Source: Oscheius sp. JU75 (lineage: Eukaryota; Nematoda; Chromadorea; Rhabditida; Rhabditidae). Taken from it: a DNA stretch of 64,000 nucleotides. Positions 45,529 through 59,695 of this stretch are shown here, piece by piece. The notes beneath the pieces were generated by a model. The model did not search any database and was not told where the DNA came from. It saw only the letters and a list, made by a program, of their open reading frames with translations. The stretch is taken from positions 4,154,001-4,218,000 of the forward strand of contig JASJZC010000006.1 of the NCBI GenBank assembly GCA_037178855.1. Reading direction: 5' to 3'. A program made the position numbers and the translations under genes. The number at the start of each line of letters is the position of its first letter. Position 1 is the first letter of the stretch.

Positions 45529-47328
45529 TTAATGAAGATCCTGGACGATCATCTCGGACCACTGGGTGAGAACTCGCTCGACGAAGCCGCGGCTGTGTAG
45601 ATTCCCGGTCTCCATGTAAGCTGTGTGGCCTCCGTGAGCTGTCACACACCCTATGACATTCTCGCTCTGGGTGAATTCGTCGAGGGGAAGGGCTGAAAAT
45701 GGTCCTATTCTTTCGGAATTTGAAGACAGGCTGGTTGTTTCATGATCTACGTCAACGTTTTAAACTTGCGGCAAAAACTAGGTAATTACTGTAGAAGCTA
45801 TACAAACTATGCACGCAATTAGGCGTTTCGAAATAGAATTCTATTTCTAACAAAAATGTTGGAATCCAAACTGATTACAAGAGATTTGCTCTTATTTGAG
45901 ACTGCTAGGAAAAGACATACGTGAAATAACCAAAAAGTACGCAAAGACTAACATTCGATTGGAGCAAAGTAGTCGTCGACGGAGGTGAGGACGAGGAACG
46001 GAATGGGAATCTTGTGAACTTTAGGCTTCATCGAGGCGTCCTCGTAATAGTGCTGCAGATCCTTGTAGCCACCTAAAACACATTTCATAATCGAATCTGA
46101 GAAAAACATACTCATTACGGCGGTGAACCTTGTATCGAAGTCGCTGATCGTCTTCGAATTGCACACATACTCCCAGTCAACATGCTTCTCCAGAACCGCT
46201 CGGTGTCTAAAAACCGTCTTTTTTAAGAAACATAAAATATAACTAACGGTTGAATTGTGTCAATGAGACAGCGGGCGATGGCGCTGTTCAGAATAAGACG
46301 AGGAATGGGCTGTTCGAGGGAACGTGTCGACTCGAAGGGATCGAACGGCGAAGAAACAGACATTCCCGCATCCAGATAGGCATTTTCCTTCGTCCTCGTA
46401 GCCAAATAATTCCACAGGATCATTCTGCATTTCCCTTTGAAAAACACAAGAACAAAAAGACCAACCCTCCCATGCTGAACCCACATCCAATCTTCTTGGC
46501 GGCGCGATATCGCTCCGTGACGATGTTCTTCAAAATGTAGGCGAGATCTTCGGGATTTGCCGCGTTGTAGGTACGAGGAGTTCGGAGCTGTACGCCGCCG
46601 AGACCACGAGGATTCACCACAACAACTCTGTATCCATTTCTATGAGCTTCCTGGGCCGGATGGAGAGCATAGGCTGCGTCGTGAGTGTGTCCTGAAACAT
46701 CTCCCTTGAATCTCGTGCCCAACGCCATAAATCAAATCGGCCGAACAACTGATAGCGGGTTCATAGGGTCTTACGTCAGCTGATAAGTCAATTTGATCTC
46801 TCTTTTGAACGTACCGGTAATTCCTGGAAGAATCACGAGAATGTTAGAGTCGTCCGTTCCGTCTTCCGGGTGCAGCCAGTCGATGGCCGAAACACCACCA
46901 TCCGGGAATTCCACGAGTTCTCTGAACTTTCATTGTACAGTCTATAGCAAAGTTTCGGTTCAACTAAAATTTATTAGCTACGTAAAACTTTGATACAGAT
47001 AAAAATGTATGAAAGAGTACCTTGTCCAGGGAAGAGACGGTCTTGATCTGAAGTTGCGAGCAATGGTCATGACGAGGCCATTCGGAGCCCACCAGGCCGG
47101 TCTGTAGGGCTGAATTTGGATTATACGAACAAGAAAAAGACCAAGTTTACTCTTTTAAGGAAACGAAGATGTCTGCGAGAGCGACAATAGAGATCTGAGC
47201 CAAATTTGACGTACACCCGAGGCTTCTGAAAATGTCTTCTTTAGGAAACTTCTAGAATTATGAATTTTTGCAACCAGGACTTTGATAAGCTGATAAGGGG
47301 TGTTACGTGAGAATCTAGCAGAAAACAT
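45529..47328 (-). CDS. Alpha/beta hydrolase, ABHD1/3 family
   Basis: ABHD1/3 enzymes are membrane-anchored lipid hydrolases (ABHD3 is a phospholipase). Features in order: PYRPAWWAPNGLVMTIARNF, ELVEFPDGGVSAIDWLHPED, NILVILPGITGHTHDAAYAL (oxyanion region), GYRVVVVNPRGLGGVQLRTP, the nucleophile elbow GFSMGG with the catalytic Ser (split by a 41-base intron from MILWNYLATRTKENAYLDAG), the acid in LVLTSVDDYFAP and the His in TAHGGHTAYMETG. The end is SEMIVQDLH with TAA at 45529-45531. The triad is complete. The first exon(s) are unsure; MFSARFS at 47328 is the best upstream ATG but the phase of its join is not clean. One longer intron lies at about 45690-45950. Confidence 0.8.
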
Positions 47329-47369
47329 GCTCAGAAAGGATAAGAAGACCTACAATATACAAAAAAGGG

Positions 47370-49403
47370 TTATAGTTGAGTGACAGTGGCGTCGTTTGGC
47401 ACAGAAGACCAGGCATACTTCAGGGCGGTCTGAAGGGATGGCATCTTGACCTCGGCAACGGCTTTGAGGAAACTGTCGCGATGAATGATATTCGTTGTGG
47501 CTATGATGACTCGGAAATTGTTCTGCTGGGCCAGGAGACGAAGAGCAGCCACCTCGGCATAGGTCACTCCGCCAACGAAATACACAAGAATGGCTTTCTT
47601 CATTCGACTATCAGGACGACGATCGGCCGGCGTATAGCTATTCTCCTCCACGAGGACCTTGCTAAAGGTCTTCTGGAGCTCCTTGCTGTTCCAGCCATGG
47701 GCCATTGAATCGGCTACTATCTGAACCCAGTTGAATAGATTTTGACTATAAAATGCGAGCTAACCTGGCAAAAAACGGGTGTATAGGCTCCGGAGAAGAC
47801 GTAGTTCATTCTGGATGGATTGCGAAGATCTTGGGTTGGTTCTTCTTTCGGCACGAGATTCAAGCGTCTCTTCAGGAATGGAAAGATCGGATAGTCATTG
47901 TCAGCCTTCTTTGGAGCCCCAGGCGGAGCCAGATCCTCGAGCGGCTTGTCCTTCTTGAAAATCAGCTTCTTTTTTGCGAGAATGTACATGATTTGGACGT
48001 ATTCGTTGCCGAAAGTCCTGTAGAAAAAGTGCCAGAAGTCATCGTAGAAGACGGTCGGGAGTCCGTTCATCGTGATACTAGCCAAGGTGACGAGACAGAG
48101 AACGTTGAACGGATCGTATTCCATGAGAATGAGATTTTCCAGGAACTCCTTCAACTTTTTGAGATCCACAGTCCCATCAATCAGCTCGTGCTCGAATTTT
48201 AGCCGTTCAGCTCCGCCGATCTCGCTTCGTTCTTGCAGTACTTCGCATGCACAGATGTGCATCTCGAGCTGGCGATGCTGCAGTTTTAGATGCTTCAGTT
48301 TGTTCGACACAAAATCCTTCATATCTTGCACCTGGTCGAGCGAGGCTCCTTTGTCAAAACTCGACTGGATTTCCTTGGCCTTGACACTGAGGAAGGTAGA
48401 GACTCCGACCATGTGTTTATTCCGAATCGAGGCGTACACCCCGTCGTTATTGTCTAGCACGAAAACACGGGCTTTTTTCGGGGCAGCAACATCACCTTGC
48501 CCTAATAAAGCACGTTTTTAAAAAAGAAAAACAAGCTCACCAGCTTCAGGCTTCATTCTTTCTTCGACTTCTGGTGTGAACTGTATTTTGCCGCAGCTGA
48601 TCGTGAACATGTCGTGCAGCATCGCCTCATACGTCACCCCGGTCATCATGACCGTCGCCAGGTCAATATTCCGGTCAAAGACATAAATGTGACTGATTGG
48701 CTGGTCCGGAGAGGCACGAGGCTCGCCTTTGACCTCGTAAATTTGATGAAGAATTTTCCAGAGATGGTCAGATTGCTCTCCGAGGCCATAAACAGTCGGA
48801 ATCAGTCCATAGAGGGACTGAAAAGGGGTGTAGGTGCTGAAAAACTGTATAGAAGATACCTGAAGTTGATAAATAGAGTGAGCAGCCGAAAGAAGGTCTG
48901 GTTTTGCAGTTGGTGGCAGTTCGAGAGAGAAAAGATCAGTTTCCAGCGGCAGTAGAGGGATGTTCATCTCGAATGATTCGAGAGACCCGTAGATTCCGGC
49001 CATTTCGAGTTCCCGCGAGGTTAGATGACTCTGACGATCGACCCAGATCACGGCCATCTTCTTGTCCGGCATTGAAAGCTGATGTTGTACTAGCATCTTT
49101 ACATGCTCAAATGTACATCTGCACCGAAAATACGCGGCAAATGGTAAAATCTAACCTCAACATATAAACTCTGGTGAGAATTTGCGGATTCCACGGTAAC
49201 GACATGTTTCCTTTCAGTGGAATTACTCGTGCGCATCCATGCTGCTGAAGGAGTGACATCGAGGCGATTTTGTCCAGAGGACGTAAGAGGGAGACATCGA
49301 CGACAAGATCCTTCGATCCGGACAGAGTTTCCAGGAGATGTATTAGCTCGCGACGAGCAACCTCGCAAAGAAGGCCCAGTGACTGATCGGATAGATCAGT
49401 CAT
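47370..49403 (-). CDS. VPS33B, Sec1/Munc18-family tethering subunit
   Basis: VPS33B pairs with VIPAS39/SPE-39 and controls late endosome/lysosome membrane fusion. Start MTDLSDQSLGLLCEVARREL, then LVVDVSLLRPLDKIASMSLL, KKMAVIWVDRQSHLTSRELE, YGLIPTVYGLGEQSDHLWKI and PISHIYVFDRNIDLATVMMT (the Sec1 signature VFDRNIDL.TVMMTG), GVTYEAMLHDMFTISCGKIQ, KKADNDYPIFPFLKRRLNLV, and the end AILVYFVGGVTYAEVAALRL (VYF.GG.T..E, conserved in Sec1 proteins), stop TAA at 47370-47372. About 590 residues, near the family norm. VPS33B is preferred over VPS33A from the N-terminal wording. The frame stays open for 96 codons upstream (see findings). Confidence 0.88.
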
Positions 49404-49691
49404 GGTGCATACTAGGATATAAATCAAGAAATTGGGCGAAAGATGACGGTATTGCATGGGTTGCGAGTACAACAAGGTAAGAAAACATAAAGGTGAGACA
49501 ATGTGTTTATTTCGTGCAAGCAAAGAAAGATTAGGGAAAACAACAAGAATACTATCATTTCTGAGCACAATTTTCAGGCAAAAAGCACAAAAATAGGTGA
49601 GAAAAGAAAGAAAACCAACCTCTGCCGAGTAATGGGAGTACATGTAGAGAAGGACGGCTCCGGCGAAGAGACAGGCGAGTAGGAAAAGCAT
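49404..49691 (-). other. Open in-frame upstream extension of VPS33B
   Basis: From an ATG at 49689-49691 the frame is open straight into the VPS33B start. It begins with a membrane-anchor-like stretch (MLFLLACLFAGAVLLYMYSH) followed at about residue 24 by a donor-like AG|GTTGGT. It may be a 5' UTR ORF, a separate first exon, or a true N-terminal extension; Sec1 proteins normally lack a membrane anchor. Confidence 0.35.
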
Positions 49692-50446
49692 CTTCTACTC
49701 TTGACGACCTGCTGTGACGGCTGTCGGTCGCCTCGGGGCAGCTGCAAAAGATAGACACAATAGAAGATAAGGGTAAAAGGACGATAAGAATATGATTAGA
49801 AGATAGAAACGGATGGGAGACTACGTCGTGTTTGGACCTTTGAGCTACAGAGTACTATCTGATATGCTGAACTCGCTTTTGTCAGCGAAACTTTGCAGAG
49901 TTCAAAAGAAATAATGGATCTCTTTGAACAACGTGAGAGAGAAAACGAATCACTGACATGTTCAAGGTCATGGACACCTTTCGCGACAAAAATAACGCCT
50001 TCCGAGAGAAACTGGTGCGTTTTTTTACCTGGAAACCGAGAGAACAGCCGGAAAACGAGCAGGGTAAAGAATGGACACATGCGGCGAATTAACGAGCTGA
50101 GCGAGGGGTCTCGCACGTGAAATTGCACCAATCGAAAGACCACAATCCGTCCATGCACCCAATGAACCTGATTCGATCAGCAGAAAGAAAAAGATTATGA
50201 AAAAGGGCAGTTTTTGTTGTTAAGGATGAAAATGTACATGGAAAACGAGCTGATTTCTGCGCGTGGTTTTTTCTTACTGTATGGAGGCCATTACGTACCG
50301 CATTTCCGGCAAGACGCAAATTTCTACAAACTGAACAATTGGGAGCTTCTTCCCTTTTTATCTTCATCTTTTTTTCTAGCAGTTTATTCTAAGAAGTTGA
50401 CAGAAACAGAGATCGAAGCAGCACACGGATACAAGCAAAAGCGAGT
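49692..50446. other. Intergenic region, VPS33B to fax-1
   Basis: About 750 bases between the VPS33B 5' end and the fax-1 stop. Short ORFs on both strands show no motif. Presumably VPS33B promoter plus fax-1 3' UTR. Confidence 0.5.
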
Positions 50447-52120
<1,674 letters not shown>

Positions 52121-53712
52121 TCTGAAAGCTTGAAGCCGTGATTGGGAGAGTGTCTGTGAATAGAACGGCTGACATTTTGGTCAGTCATAAAAGTGTCAAA
52201 CACGATAACTTTATCCAGAACTTTGCAAAAAGTGAACGGACTGGAGATTTCCTTACGGACAATACCGAGATAACTGCTTGACATCAGGAAAGAATTGAAT
52301 TAGAAAAGATGACTATCCATCTAGGGTTTGGAAGCTCTATGAGCCTCACTTTTTGTGGGGTAATGATAGCCTAGTGGTGCCAGCCTATTAAATAGTACAG
52401 TCGACAAGAATACTATAGGCAGAAAAGGACTTTAGTAAGGATTAGTAAGTACAAGCTGAGAGCTCAAACCTAGAGGAAGCTAAATGTAACTCTGATCTAA
52501 TGACTCTGTAGGACAAAGAGCAGGAGTTCGACTGTAACATGTTGAGACAGTCTAGTCACCGGAAGCAAGACCTCCGCTACTGAACCAGGCTGGCCCGGCT
52601 GTCACTACCGTAGTCGGCTTTGGAAAAATTGGGAGGAGGGATCGCGACAGCTGACTGAGGACCGCCCATCTGATTCCAATTGAGCCAATCGCCGTCGGGC
52701 GGCTTCTGAGCCTAGCCATGAAGCCAATCTGGCTCTAACAATTAGACTTGAAGAAGAGACAAGAGTCAATCAGCCAGTACAGGTCAAGAGGCTCTGGCAT
52801 TACTCACGCTACAAATGATACATTTAGGCGGGAGACTTTCGGATAACCTTCGGTTCTTCATGGTTTAAGAAGCTAGTTTCTTCTAAAGACTCTTCCCTTA
52901 TCCCGCCACAGTCAGATCACTACCGACACTGATAAGTGAACATGTCATGTCCTCAAGTTCAGTACTTTCCCTGTTCCTCTCTCCAACAGACTCCTGACAA
53001 ATGCCTCTCTGACAGCAGCAGTAGCTGCTCGTAAAGGACACATCGTCCAACTAGACACAATGAGGAAGCGTGTCTCGACAGCTGGTCCTATCACCATTTG
53101 TAGCCATTCCATCCGAGCCGGCAATCTCTGCAGTGAATTTGATAGTCGTGCATACACATCCCTTCTACCCTCTGCCAACATCAAACTGTTGACAAATCGA
53201 GATAGAGGGTGGGGATCCATTGCGCAAAAGCTCTCACAGACTCCCATGAGAATTACCGTAAGCATTTGAACATTGGCGAGTCAGGATGTGCCATTACGCG
53301 TTGGCAAAAAGGATTAGGCCATCCAGAAGTGGCCGCCGGAAACCCAATTGGCTGCCAATAGACCAACTGCAAACAATCCCGAACACCAATCAGGTACTCT
53401 TCCCTGAATATATACTTTCTATCTTACAGAAAGAGTGACAGTAACAGTAGAAAGACAGAACATTCCTCAAAAACTTTATGACGCATCCAGTACAGTAGTC
53501 TCTTTTCAGAACTGGCAAACGTCGTCAGATCCACAGGGGTCTCATCTGTGGTGGCTCCTATCGAATTATGGCTGTTATTGGACGCGGGCTTTGTGATGCG
53601 CTAAGTAATCTTGTTACGGCGATATAGGGGCCACAGGAAGGCTCAATCGCCAAATGACACGAGCAAATAGAGACCTCGCAACTCTTTATTAGTTTCCCGG
53701 GGAATTGAGTAT
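52121..53712. other. Intergenic region upstream of fax-1
   Basis: About 1.6 kb. An A-box-like phrase (gatagcctagtggtgcc) at about 52366-52383 has no B box at tRNA distance. A 106-codon minus ORF at 52945-53265 and a 69-codon plus ORF opposite it have no family signature. The stretch at about 52560-52730 is more GC-rich and holds small inverted phrases. Likely fax-1 regulatory DNA and possibly repeat remnants. Confidence 0.4.
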
Positions 53713-55888
53713 CTAGGTAGAAGATGTCTCTTGACTCTTCTTCTTTTGTCTTTCATGGAAGGGCACCATCCTGCCGAAGAAGATGTACCACGTTATCAAG
53801 ACTATCAGTATCAGAACGATCTCCATCCACCAGATCATCCGGGGCCCGAAGAGGGTGTAGACGAAACTCATCAGAAGGGGAGAGACCAGCCGACCGACCG
53901 AGCCGGCCATTTGAAAGAAGCCTTGGAGAGTCCCCTGTAGTTTTTTGTATGGTGGAAAAGAGCTGGCTAACCTGTTTCCTAGGACCGATAATTTTCGAGT
54001 ACAAGGTAGTCATTCCAATGTTGAGAAAAGACCATGAAAGACCAAATACCACAATATAGAAACCGTAGAAGATCTGGAAGAGTGAATCCAATTAGATCCA
54101 ACTGGAGACTTACCCAAGGAGAGCTCGTAGTCAACCCGTCGCACCAACTAAACCTGTCGAAGTCACAGCCCTGGTCTGACCCTAAAGGGGTTTGTTATGG
54201 TCTCCTGACTATCAACTAACCATTGATCCTGCCAGGCACTTGAACACCAAGGAAAGGATAGGAAAGAGTAGCTAGGAAGAAGACAAGGACTGTGAACAGA
54301 GCCGATACACAGCATATCCGTTCAGGAAGACTGAAAACACATTTCCCGCAGTTTCAAAAAGTCTTACAATTTGGTAAAGTCGAACATGATGAAAAAGACA
54401 TAGAAAACCACCCCGAGAACCCCCGAAACAGCATGAACACCTGAGTTCCAGGTGATAGCTTGTTCCTTATCCAGGTCGAACATCATCATGGTGTAAGGAG
54501 ATCCGATTCTAAACTCTTAGTTTTTGTTCACAGTTGACTATAACCCACGTTTCCATAGTAGTCAATGAGAAGATTTGACTGAATCTGGTAAAGATACAGA
54601 GGCCAATAGCTAAAAGATCCATTCCGATCGTATGACCATCTTCCTTAAATTGTGTTTCCAGTCAATAGGAAAAAGCAAAATGTACCTCGGACTTCGGTGT
54701 CTCGTAGACGATTTTCTTCTCTTCGAAGAACTTTCCGATCAGTATGATTCCAGCAATGTTCATGATCATCGAGAAGGCAGCTGGAGCCGTGTAGATATTT
54801 AGTCTGAAGGGACCAATATGGAATCCTTCGGTTCCTAGAGGGGTGAACAAGAGTTGAAGTCCTAGAAAGTCAGATCCAGTAAAGTACAGATTGACCAACC
54901 TGGTCCACACATGGAACCGACGGCAATTCCTCCAGTAACACAAGAGATTGCTCTTGATCGGTCTTTTATAGTCGAAGCCGAAGCGACATAAGTTCGAAGT
55001 ACCGTAGCATTGCCTGTCCCAGAACCAGTGATAAATCTGGCAGCCACCATGACGAAAGGAACAACAGCGATAGGAACGAATTGGGCACAGAGGTATAAAA
55101 AGTTGCCGGCTAGCATGAAGGTGAACCCAGTCATCAATGGGATCCGAACCTGGAATCTAACTATTATGGAAAGTTTCCCCTTCTTACTTGTTCTATCCGA
55201 TTGCTCCAAAAACCAAAAGTTGGTGCTCCTGGAAGACAGCATTTGATTGCAAAGAAATAAATGAACCTATGCATTGAGCAAGACTGTACATTGCTACGAT
55301 GAATCCTAGCATAGTTTCCTGCATGTCCCGATCGATCTAAAGACCTTTCCAGGTAATCTATAGAATAACTAACACTGATCAAGTAGGGCCACAGACTACT
55401 GAAGTAGATGGAGAACTGCACGGCTTGAACGATGGCACAGAAGCCACACATGTAGATTGAGGACCATGGTGTGTAGTCCTCTTGTTTTGAGGGAGTCTCT
55501 GTTGAGGAGGCATCGCTGTTCTAAGAACATTTGTCTTTTTTGATCTTCAAAAATCGGTTGAATGACCAAAGTCTTACAGCGTGTGATAGTCGAACCATTG
55601 CGTAGCAAATGAATATCGACAGTAGCGAACGTGCATTTTTGAGGAGGAGACTCGCGAATTACGTATGCAAATCAAGCACGGGAGTGATGCAAACATGGAG
55701 CAGACATCACTCCATTTTGAAATTTAGCTCAGGGGTTCAGTCTGGGTCGAAGGTCATTTTTTGCAAGATTCAATAGGGGAACAGATCAATAGTCGAAGTT
55801 TTCACAAAAATAAACAAAATTTAGTAAAGGAGGGACGAACCTGGCTGTAATCAGCAGTTGAGAGAAGCGGCTGGCCGACGGAAGCCAT
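53713..55888 (-). CDS. MFS transporter, MFSD8/CLN7-like
   Basis: MFSD8 is a lysosomal membrane transporter of the major facilitator superfamily. Start MASVGQPLLSTADYSQ, with a leucine pair that may serve as a lysosomal sorting signal (inference), then EDYTPWSSIYMCGFCAIVQA and FSIYFSSLWPYL, typical of MFSD8 TM1. Next IGAPTFGFWSNR (MFS loop 2-3), VMVAARFITGSGTGNATVLR with the TM4 arginine and glycines, DRSRAISCVTGGIAVGSMCG, LNIYTAPAAFSMIMNIAGII, NSGVHAVSGVLGVVFYVFFI, FYGFYIVVFGLSWSFLNIGM, GTLQGFFQMAGSVGRLVSPL and WMEIVLILIVLITWYIFFGR, ending KKKSQETSST at 53713. About 12 TM segments. The first intron is about 320 bases, the others short. Confidence 0.83.
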
Positions 55889-58466
55889 CAATAAATGAGC
55901 AAGAAACGACAAAGATCACCCGGAGTTCTCATCGGTTCTCTGCTTCTATTGCTCTCCTCTGACGTGATTGTTTGATTGTTAGGGGGGAGAAAGAACAAAG
56001 AGCCAGACAGAGAGGGGAACAACAGAGTACCTCTGGACAGAAGAGATACATTACTGGGACGAAAGATCTTTCAATAAAAGTTACAGTATCAAAACAGTGT
56101 TCAGATAAGCCACTTTCTCGTGTCTTCGTAATCTGGAGTGTGATCGAAAACAGGCTTCCCAGGTCTCACTAAGGATCTGATAGGCCCATAAATACACTTC
56201 AGAGTAGACTAAACAAAAAAGCTATGATGACGTCACTCAGCCAGACAGCATCGATTTTCAGAATATACCCCCCGTGAGCTTCGCCGAGAGTCATACCTAT
56301 AAACTACAAGCTTGATAAATATTATTCTCAATGACGTTAGTCTTTTTTCCTCAAATTAAATGAGTCACTTCCTCTTATTTCAAAAGAGTCATTGTCTTAT
56401 CTCAAGCAAATGCTTTTTCTCCCCCTGTTTATACGGAACTCTTCCCTTCTTCCTCATTTCCCGTGAGTCCATCAGCTCCCGGCGTCCGTGTTTTCCGTCC
56501 GAATTAGCCCACGGCCTCCCTCCGAGTCAACCGGTTCTTGAATCATCTCCGTCCTACCCACTCCCCATTTCTCTCTCTGTTCATCAAAAGTTGTCTGAAT
56601 AATGAATCGGAATCAGCTGGTCTCCATTTCAGCTGTTTGTCCACTTCCCTTTTTGGGGACACTCTCGTCGACCAGATTCGTGTAAACAATCACGTCTCGC
56701 CATGGGCGTATGCTGTTCTTTTCAATTCCCGTCCAGGCTCTTTTCTCGTAATCCCGGTGATTCATTTGGTGATAACTGTCATTCAAGAGAGCGAGCGCGA
56801 AAAGGACAAGGCCAGAAGAGGGTGTGGCTCACTTTCAAATCCCTTCGAGAGATCGAGAAAAAAAAGACAGATGGTCGTCTGACTTCTCGACATTCGACCT
56901 CAACCCAGTTCCTTTGTCCCTCCTTTTTGAGATGGAGTCAGTCGAAAACCTCGTTTCCATTAGACCTTCCTCTCATTACCGGTTCCTTCAAAGACCGGTA
57001 ATTTTCTTTCAGTTTGAGGCATGTTACGCGTGCGAATCGGCCATTCGGCTGGCACAATAGACGCTTCCTATTGTCCCATGCCGCGAGCCAGTCTGACATG
57101 AATTTCATTTGCTGCCACTGTACAGTCTCGTTTTCAAACTTCTCCCTTCGATAGTGTTATCAGAAGTTCTATTAATGAAAGTTATCAAGAGTTCCCTAAA
57201 CTGGTCAACAATACTAATCTTGTTTTCCATCTAACACTGTTTTCGGACTGATCGAGACAGCCACTGACCACTGTTTGTCCCTCTCTCCCTAAAAACGACT
57301 GCGACTACCTAATCTCTCTGTCCGACTAGCCTCAATTCCCGAACCGTGACCCTCTCTCTCTCACCCTCTCTGATTTTCAATCGATTCGTTCCACACGAGA
57401 ATCACACGCATTTTACAGCTGCCCCTTTTTTGGAAATGATGTATTGGAGGGGAAAACTGTTTCGGGGACTGAAATAGCCACCATTTCCCATCATTTCCCA
57501 ATCCAATTTCCCGTTCCTCCTTCTCCCCCAAGCCGAACTCGTTCTCTTCCCTCCATTTCTCTCCCGTTCCTCATCAAAATTTGTCCAGCTTCCGCTCGTC
57601 GTAAGCCGATTGCTTACGAGGGACAAAAAACAAGACTTTGCAGGACCAGTCTCTCTCCATCGGAACAGTACAGTAGATAGCAGCCTCGTCCTAGCTAGCT
57701 TATCAACGACGATAAAACTCCCTGTTACGCCTCTTCTTTTGCCCGAATTTTCTGTCAAGCTGTTGAATCGCACTTTGGCGAAAAGACGCTCTTTGGAACC
57801 CTTTCGGCGCACCAGAAATACAAATAGATTACCAGTCAGGGAGCGAAACCTTTTTCCTTCTTCTTTGCTACCTCTTTTGTTCCAGCTGCACCGCCTTAAA
57901 ATTGTTACTGTCCTTATTCCTTATATTCTATCCAGCTCACTCCAGCCACTCTATGGTTTTTGGACAGCAGCGGATATATTTTCTGGTTGGACAGATACAC
58001 TGACAGGACCACAGAGACCATTCGATGATCTCGCAGACTAAAAACCGTCAAGGTTGTACTATCATGCCTGGCAAACATCCAGTGCAAAGTAATAAAACAA
58101 CCATTCTGTTCAGAAGAACAACCCCGAAAAGCCGTGAATCTTATCGGCGGAAGTAACCGGGCTCATTGAAACTAATCACAAGGGATCACTCTATCGATTT
58201 CGGTTGTTCCTTTCCCTCTCGTTGTATCTGGAGGAAAAAGCTGGCAAACCTGTTCTCATAGGCGTCAAGTTTCCCCTTTCTCTGCCATACAAAGTATAAG
58301 TTGACAGTCCCCTTTCCCCTTTATGAGTCACTTCAACCCAATTAGTCACTCTTATTCTTGGTACATATAGTCCCAATTCGGGGAGGCTGGACTGACTCAT
58401 TCCGTTCAGAAATCTTATCACTTTCCTTTGCGTTCTTTCCTTGACAATGAGTCCTTGTTCAGAGCC
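55889..58466. other. Pyrimidine-rich region without a gene
   Basis: About 2.6 kb. From about 56340 to 58060 the plus strand is rich in tctctccc, ttccc and cattt phrases, giving many open but motif-free plus-strand ORFs. No splice chain or protein family emerges. It could be a long 5' region or first introns of the bublin-like gene that follows, or a region of splice-like low complexity. Confidence 0.45.
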
Positions 58467-59067
58467 ATGTCCGAGGAACAGAACAAGCCTGAGCAGCAGC
58501 CCGAGCCCCCTGTCAAAATGAGAAGTGGAAGATCCCCTCTCTCTTCGGCCAATGCTCAGACTGCTCTTCTCCGAGGATTGGAAGTACTTCAGGAGGGAGA
58601 TTCTAACGAAGAGACCGAGGGTTCGTTCTTTTCTCTGAGGTCATTCTTGTCTGATATCAGCAGCCTTGCCAACACGAGAAATGACTTATCAGGGAGCCTT
58701 ATGGGGTGATTTAGGCCCGGACAGTGAATGATTTCTAGAGATCCGCAAACTTGATAGCCAATTGGACCACCTGAATGACTATATGAGCAAGATGGAGGAG
58801 CGACTGAAGGCCCACAACGACAAATTGATGGCCCAGTTGAAGCAGCAGAAAGAGGAGAGGGAACAGAGAAGAAAATCCTTCCATGAGGTTGATTTTGGAT
58901 GAAAAATGCAAACAAAGGGCTTCCAGAGAATGAATCAGGCGCAGCAAGAAGACACGGACTTCCAGGCCCAGCTAACCAACCTCCTGGGACGTGTTGACAA
59001 GCAGCGAAATCGCCAGTCCATCTATGAAATGATTCAAGGTCTCGAGATCCCGAAGGCTGAATCCTAA
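58467..59067 (+). CDS. Bublin-like coiled-coil protein (UPF0184)
   Basis: Three exons: MSEEQNKPEQQPEPPVKMRS with RSPLSSANAQTALLRGLEVL; then IRKLDSQLDHLNDYMSKMEE and RLKAHNDKLMAQLKQQKEER, the UPF0184 core (..LD..L.Y...MEER...H..L..LL); then MNQAQQEDTDFQAQLTNLLG ending QGLEIPKAES with TAA at 59065-59067. Predicted product about 160 residues, longer than vertebrate bublin through its N-terminal part. In C. elegans BBLN-1 organises intestinal intermediate filaments (family knowledge). The upstream in-frame MRSFLDNESLFRA is an alternative start at 58428; I prefer MSEEQ as the more usual N-terminus. Assignment is by core similarity only. Confidence 0.6.
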
Positions 59068-59394
59068 TTTCTGTACACTTGTTTTACTTGCTTCTGTTGT
59101 GTAAACGGCTATGTTCATTGCGACGTTCTATTCTTACTAGACTAGTGCTGCAATGAATGCTTAATATGATCTGTTTCTGTAAGGCTATTTATTGCAAAAG
59201 TGCAGTTGTATAACAGTAACACGAGCAAAAGAGTAAGTTATTATAAACCGGAAAATATGAATAAAGACAATACCGTTTCTATTCTAGAAAATGTTTTGGA
59301 AATCACCAGTGGAGGAGTCAAATCGCAAAGATATGAAAGCAAATAGTGCAATTGACGGACAGGAGGAAGTTCGGTCATCACGATTTAGGCCTCA

Positions 59395-59695
59395 GCGGTT
59401 AGCTCAGCAGGAAGAGGCTTTCCTGGATGCTTGTTTTCGAAATGCTGGCGATATGTCTATAGAAAAGTCATCGGTAGGCAAAAACTGAAAAGACTGACCT
59501 TCAAATCGGGAATTTGGGCCATGCAGACGGTACACTTGTAGACAAGAGCCTTCTGTGCAGCAGTCTTCTGATCACATCCTTGCGATTTCTTGAGATCCTG
59601 CTGCTTCTTCAGGTTTTTAGCCTGACTCTAAAACACAGGCACTACCAAGAACCAAAGGAAGTACAAACCTGGGCTTTCTGGTGACCGCGGGCCAT
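59395..59695 (-). CDS. ZNF706-type small zinc-finger protein
   Basis: Three exons with short introns give MARGHQKAQ, SQAKNLKKQQDLKKSQGCDQ, TAAQKALVYKCTVCMAQIPD and TYRQHFENKHPGKPLPAELT, ending AEA with TAA at 59395-59397. About 75 residues. This matches the ZNF706/4F5-related family end to end: the MARG.QK start, a basic lysine-rich half, then one C2H2 finger (CTVC...H....H) and the PLP.EL tail. In mammals ZNF706 acts in stem-cell differentiation and associates with nucleic acids; a role here is not shown. Small size and full collinearity make the call firm. Confidence 0.88.

Noticed and set aside
47753-48202. 149-codon plus-strand ORFs opposite VPS33B
   Set aside because: Antisense shadows of clearly recognisable VPS33B exons.
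52366-52390. tRNA-like A box (gatagcctagtggtgcc)
   Set aside because: No B box at tRNA distance and no acceptor stem.
52945-53265. 106-codon minus-strand ORF
   Set aside because: No homology signature or splice context, and an ORF opposite is also open; too weak to call.
56360-58041. Several 80-143-codon plus-strand ORFs
   Set aside because: Produced by pyrimidine-rich low-complexity sequence; S/P/F/L-rich translations without domains.
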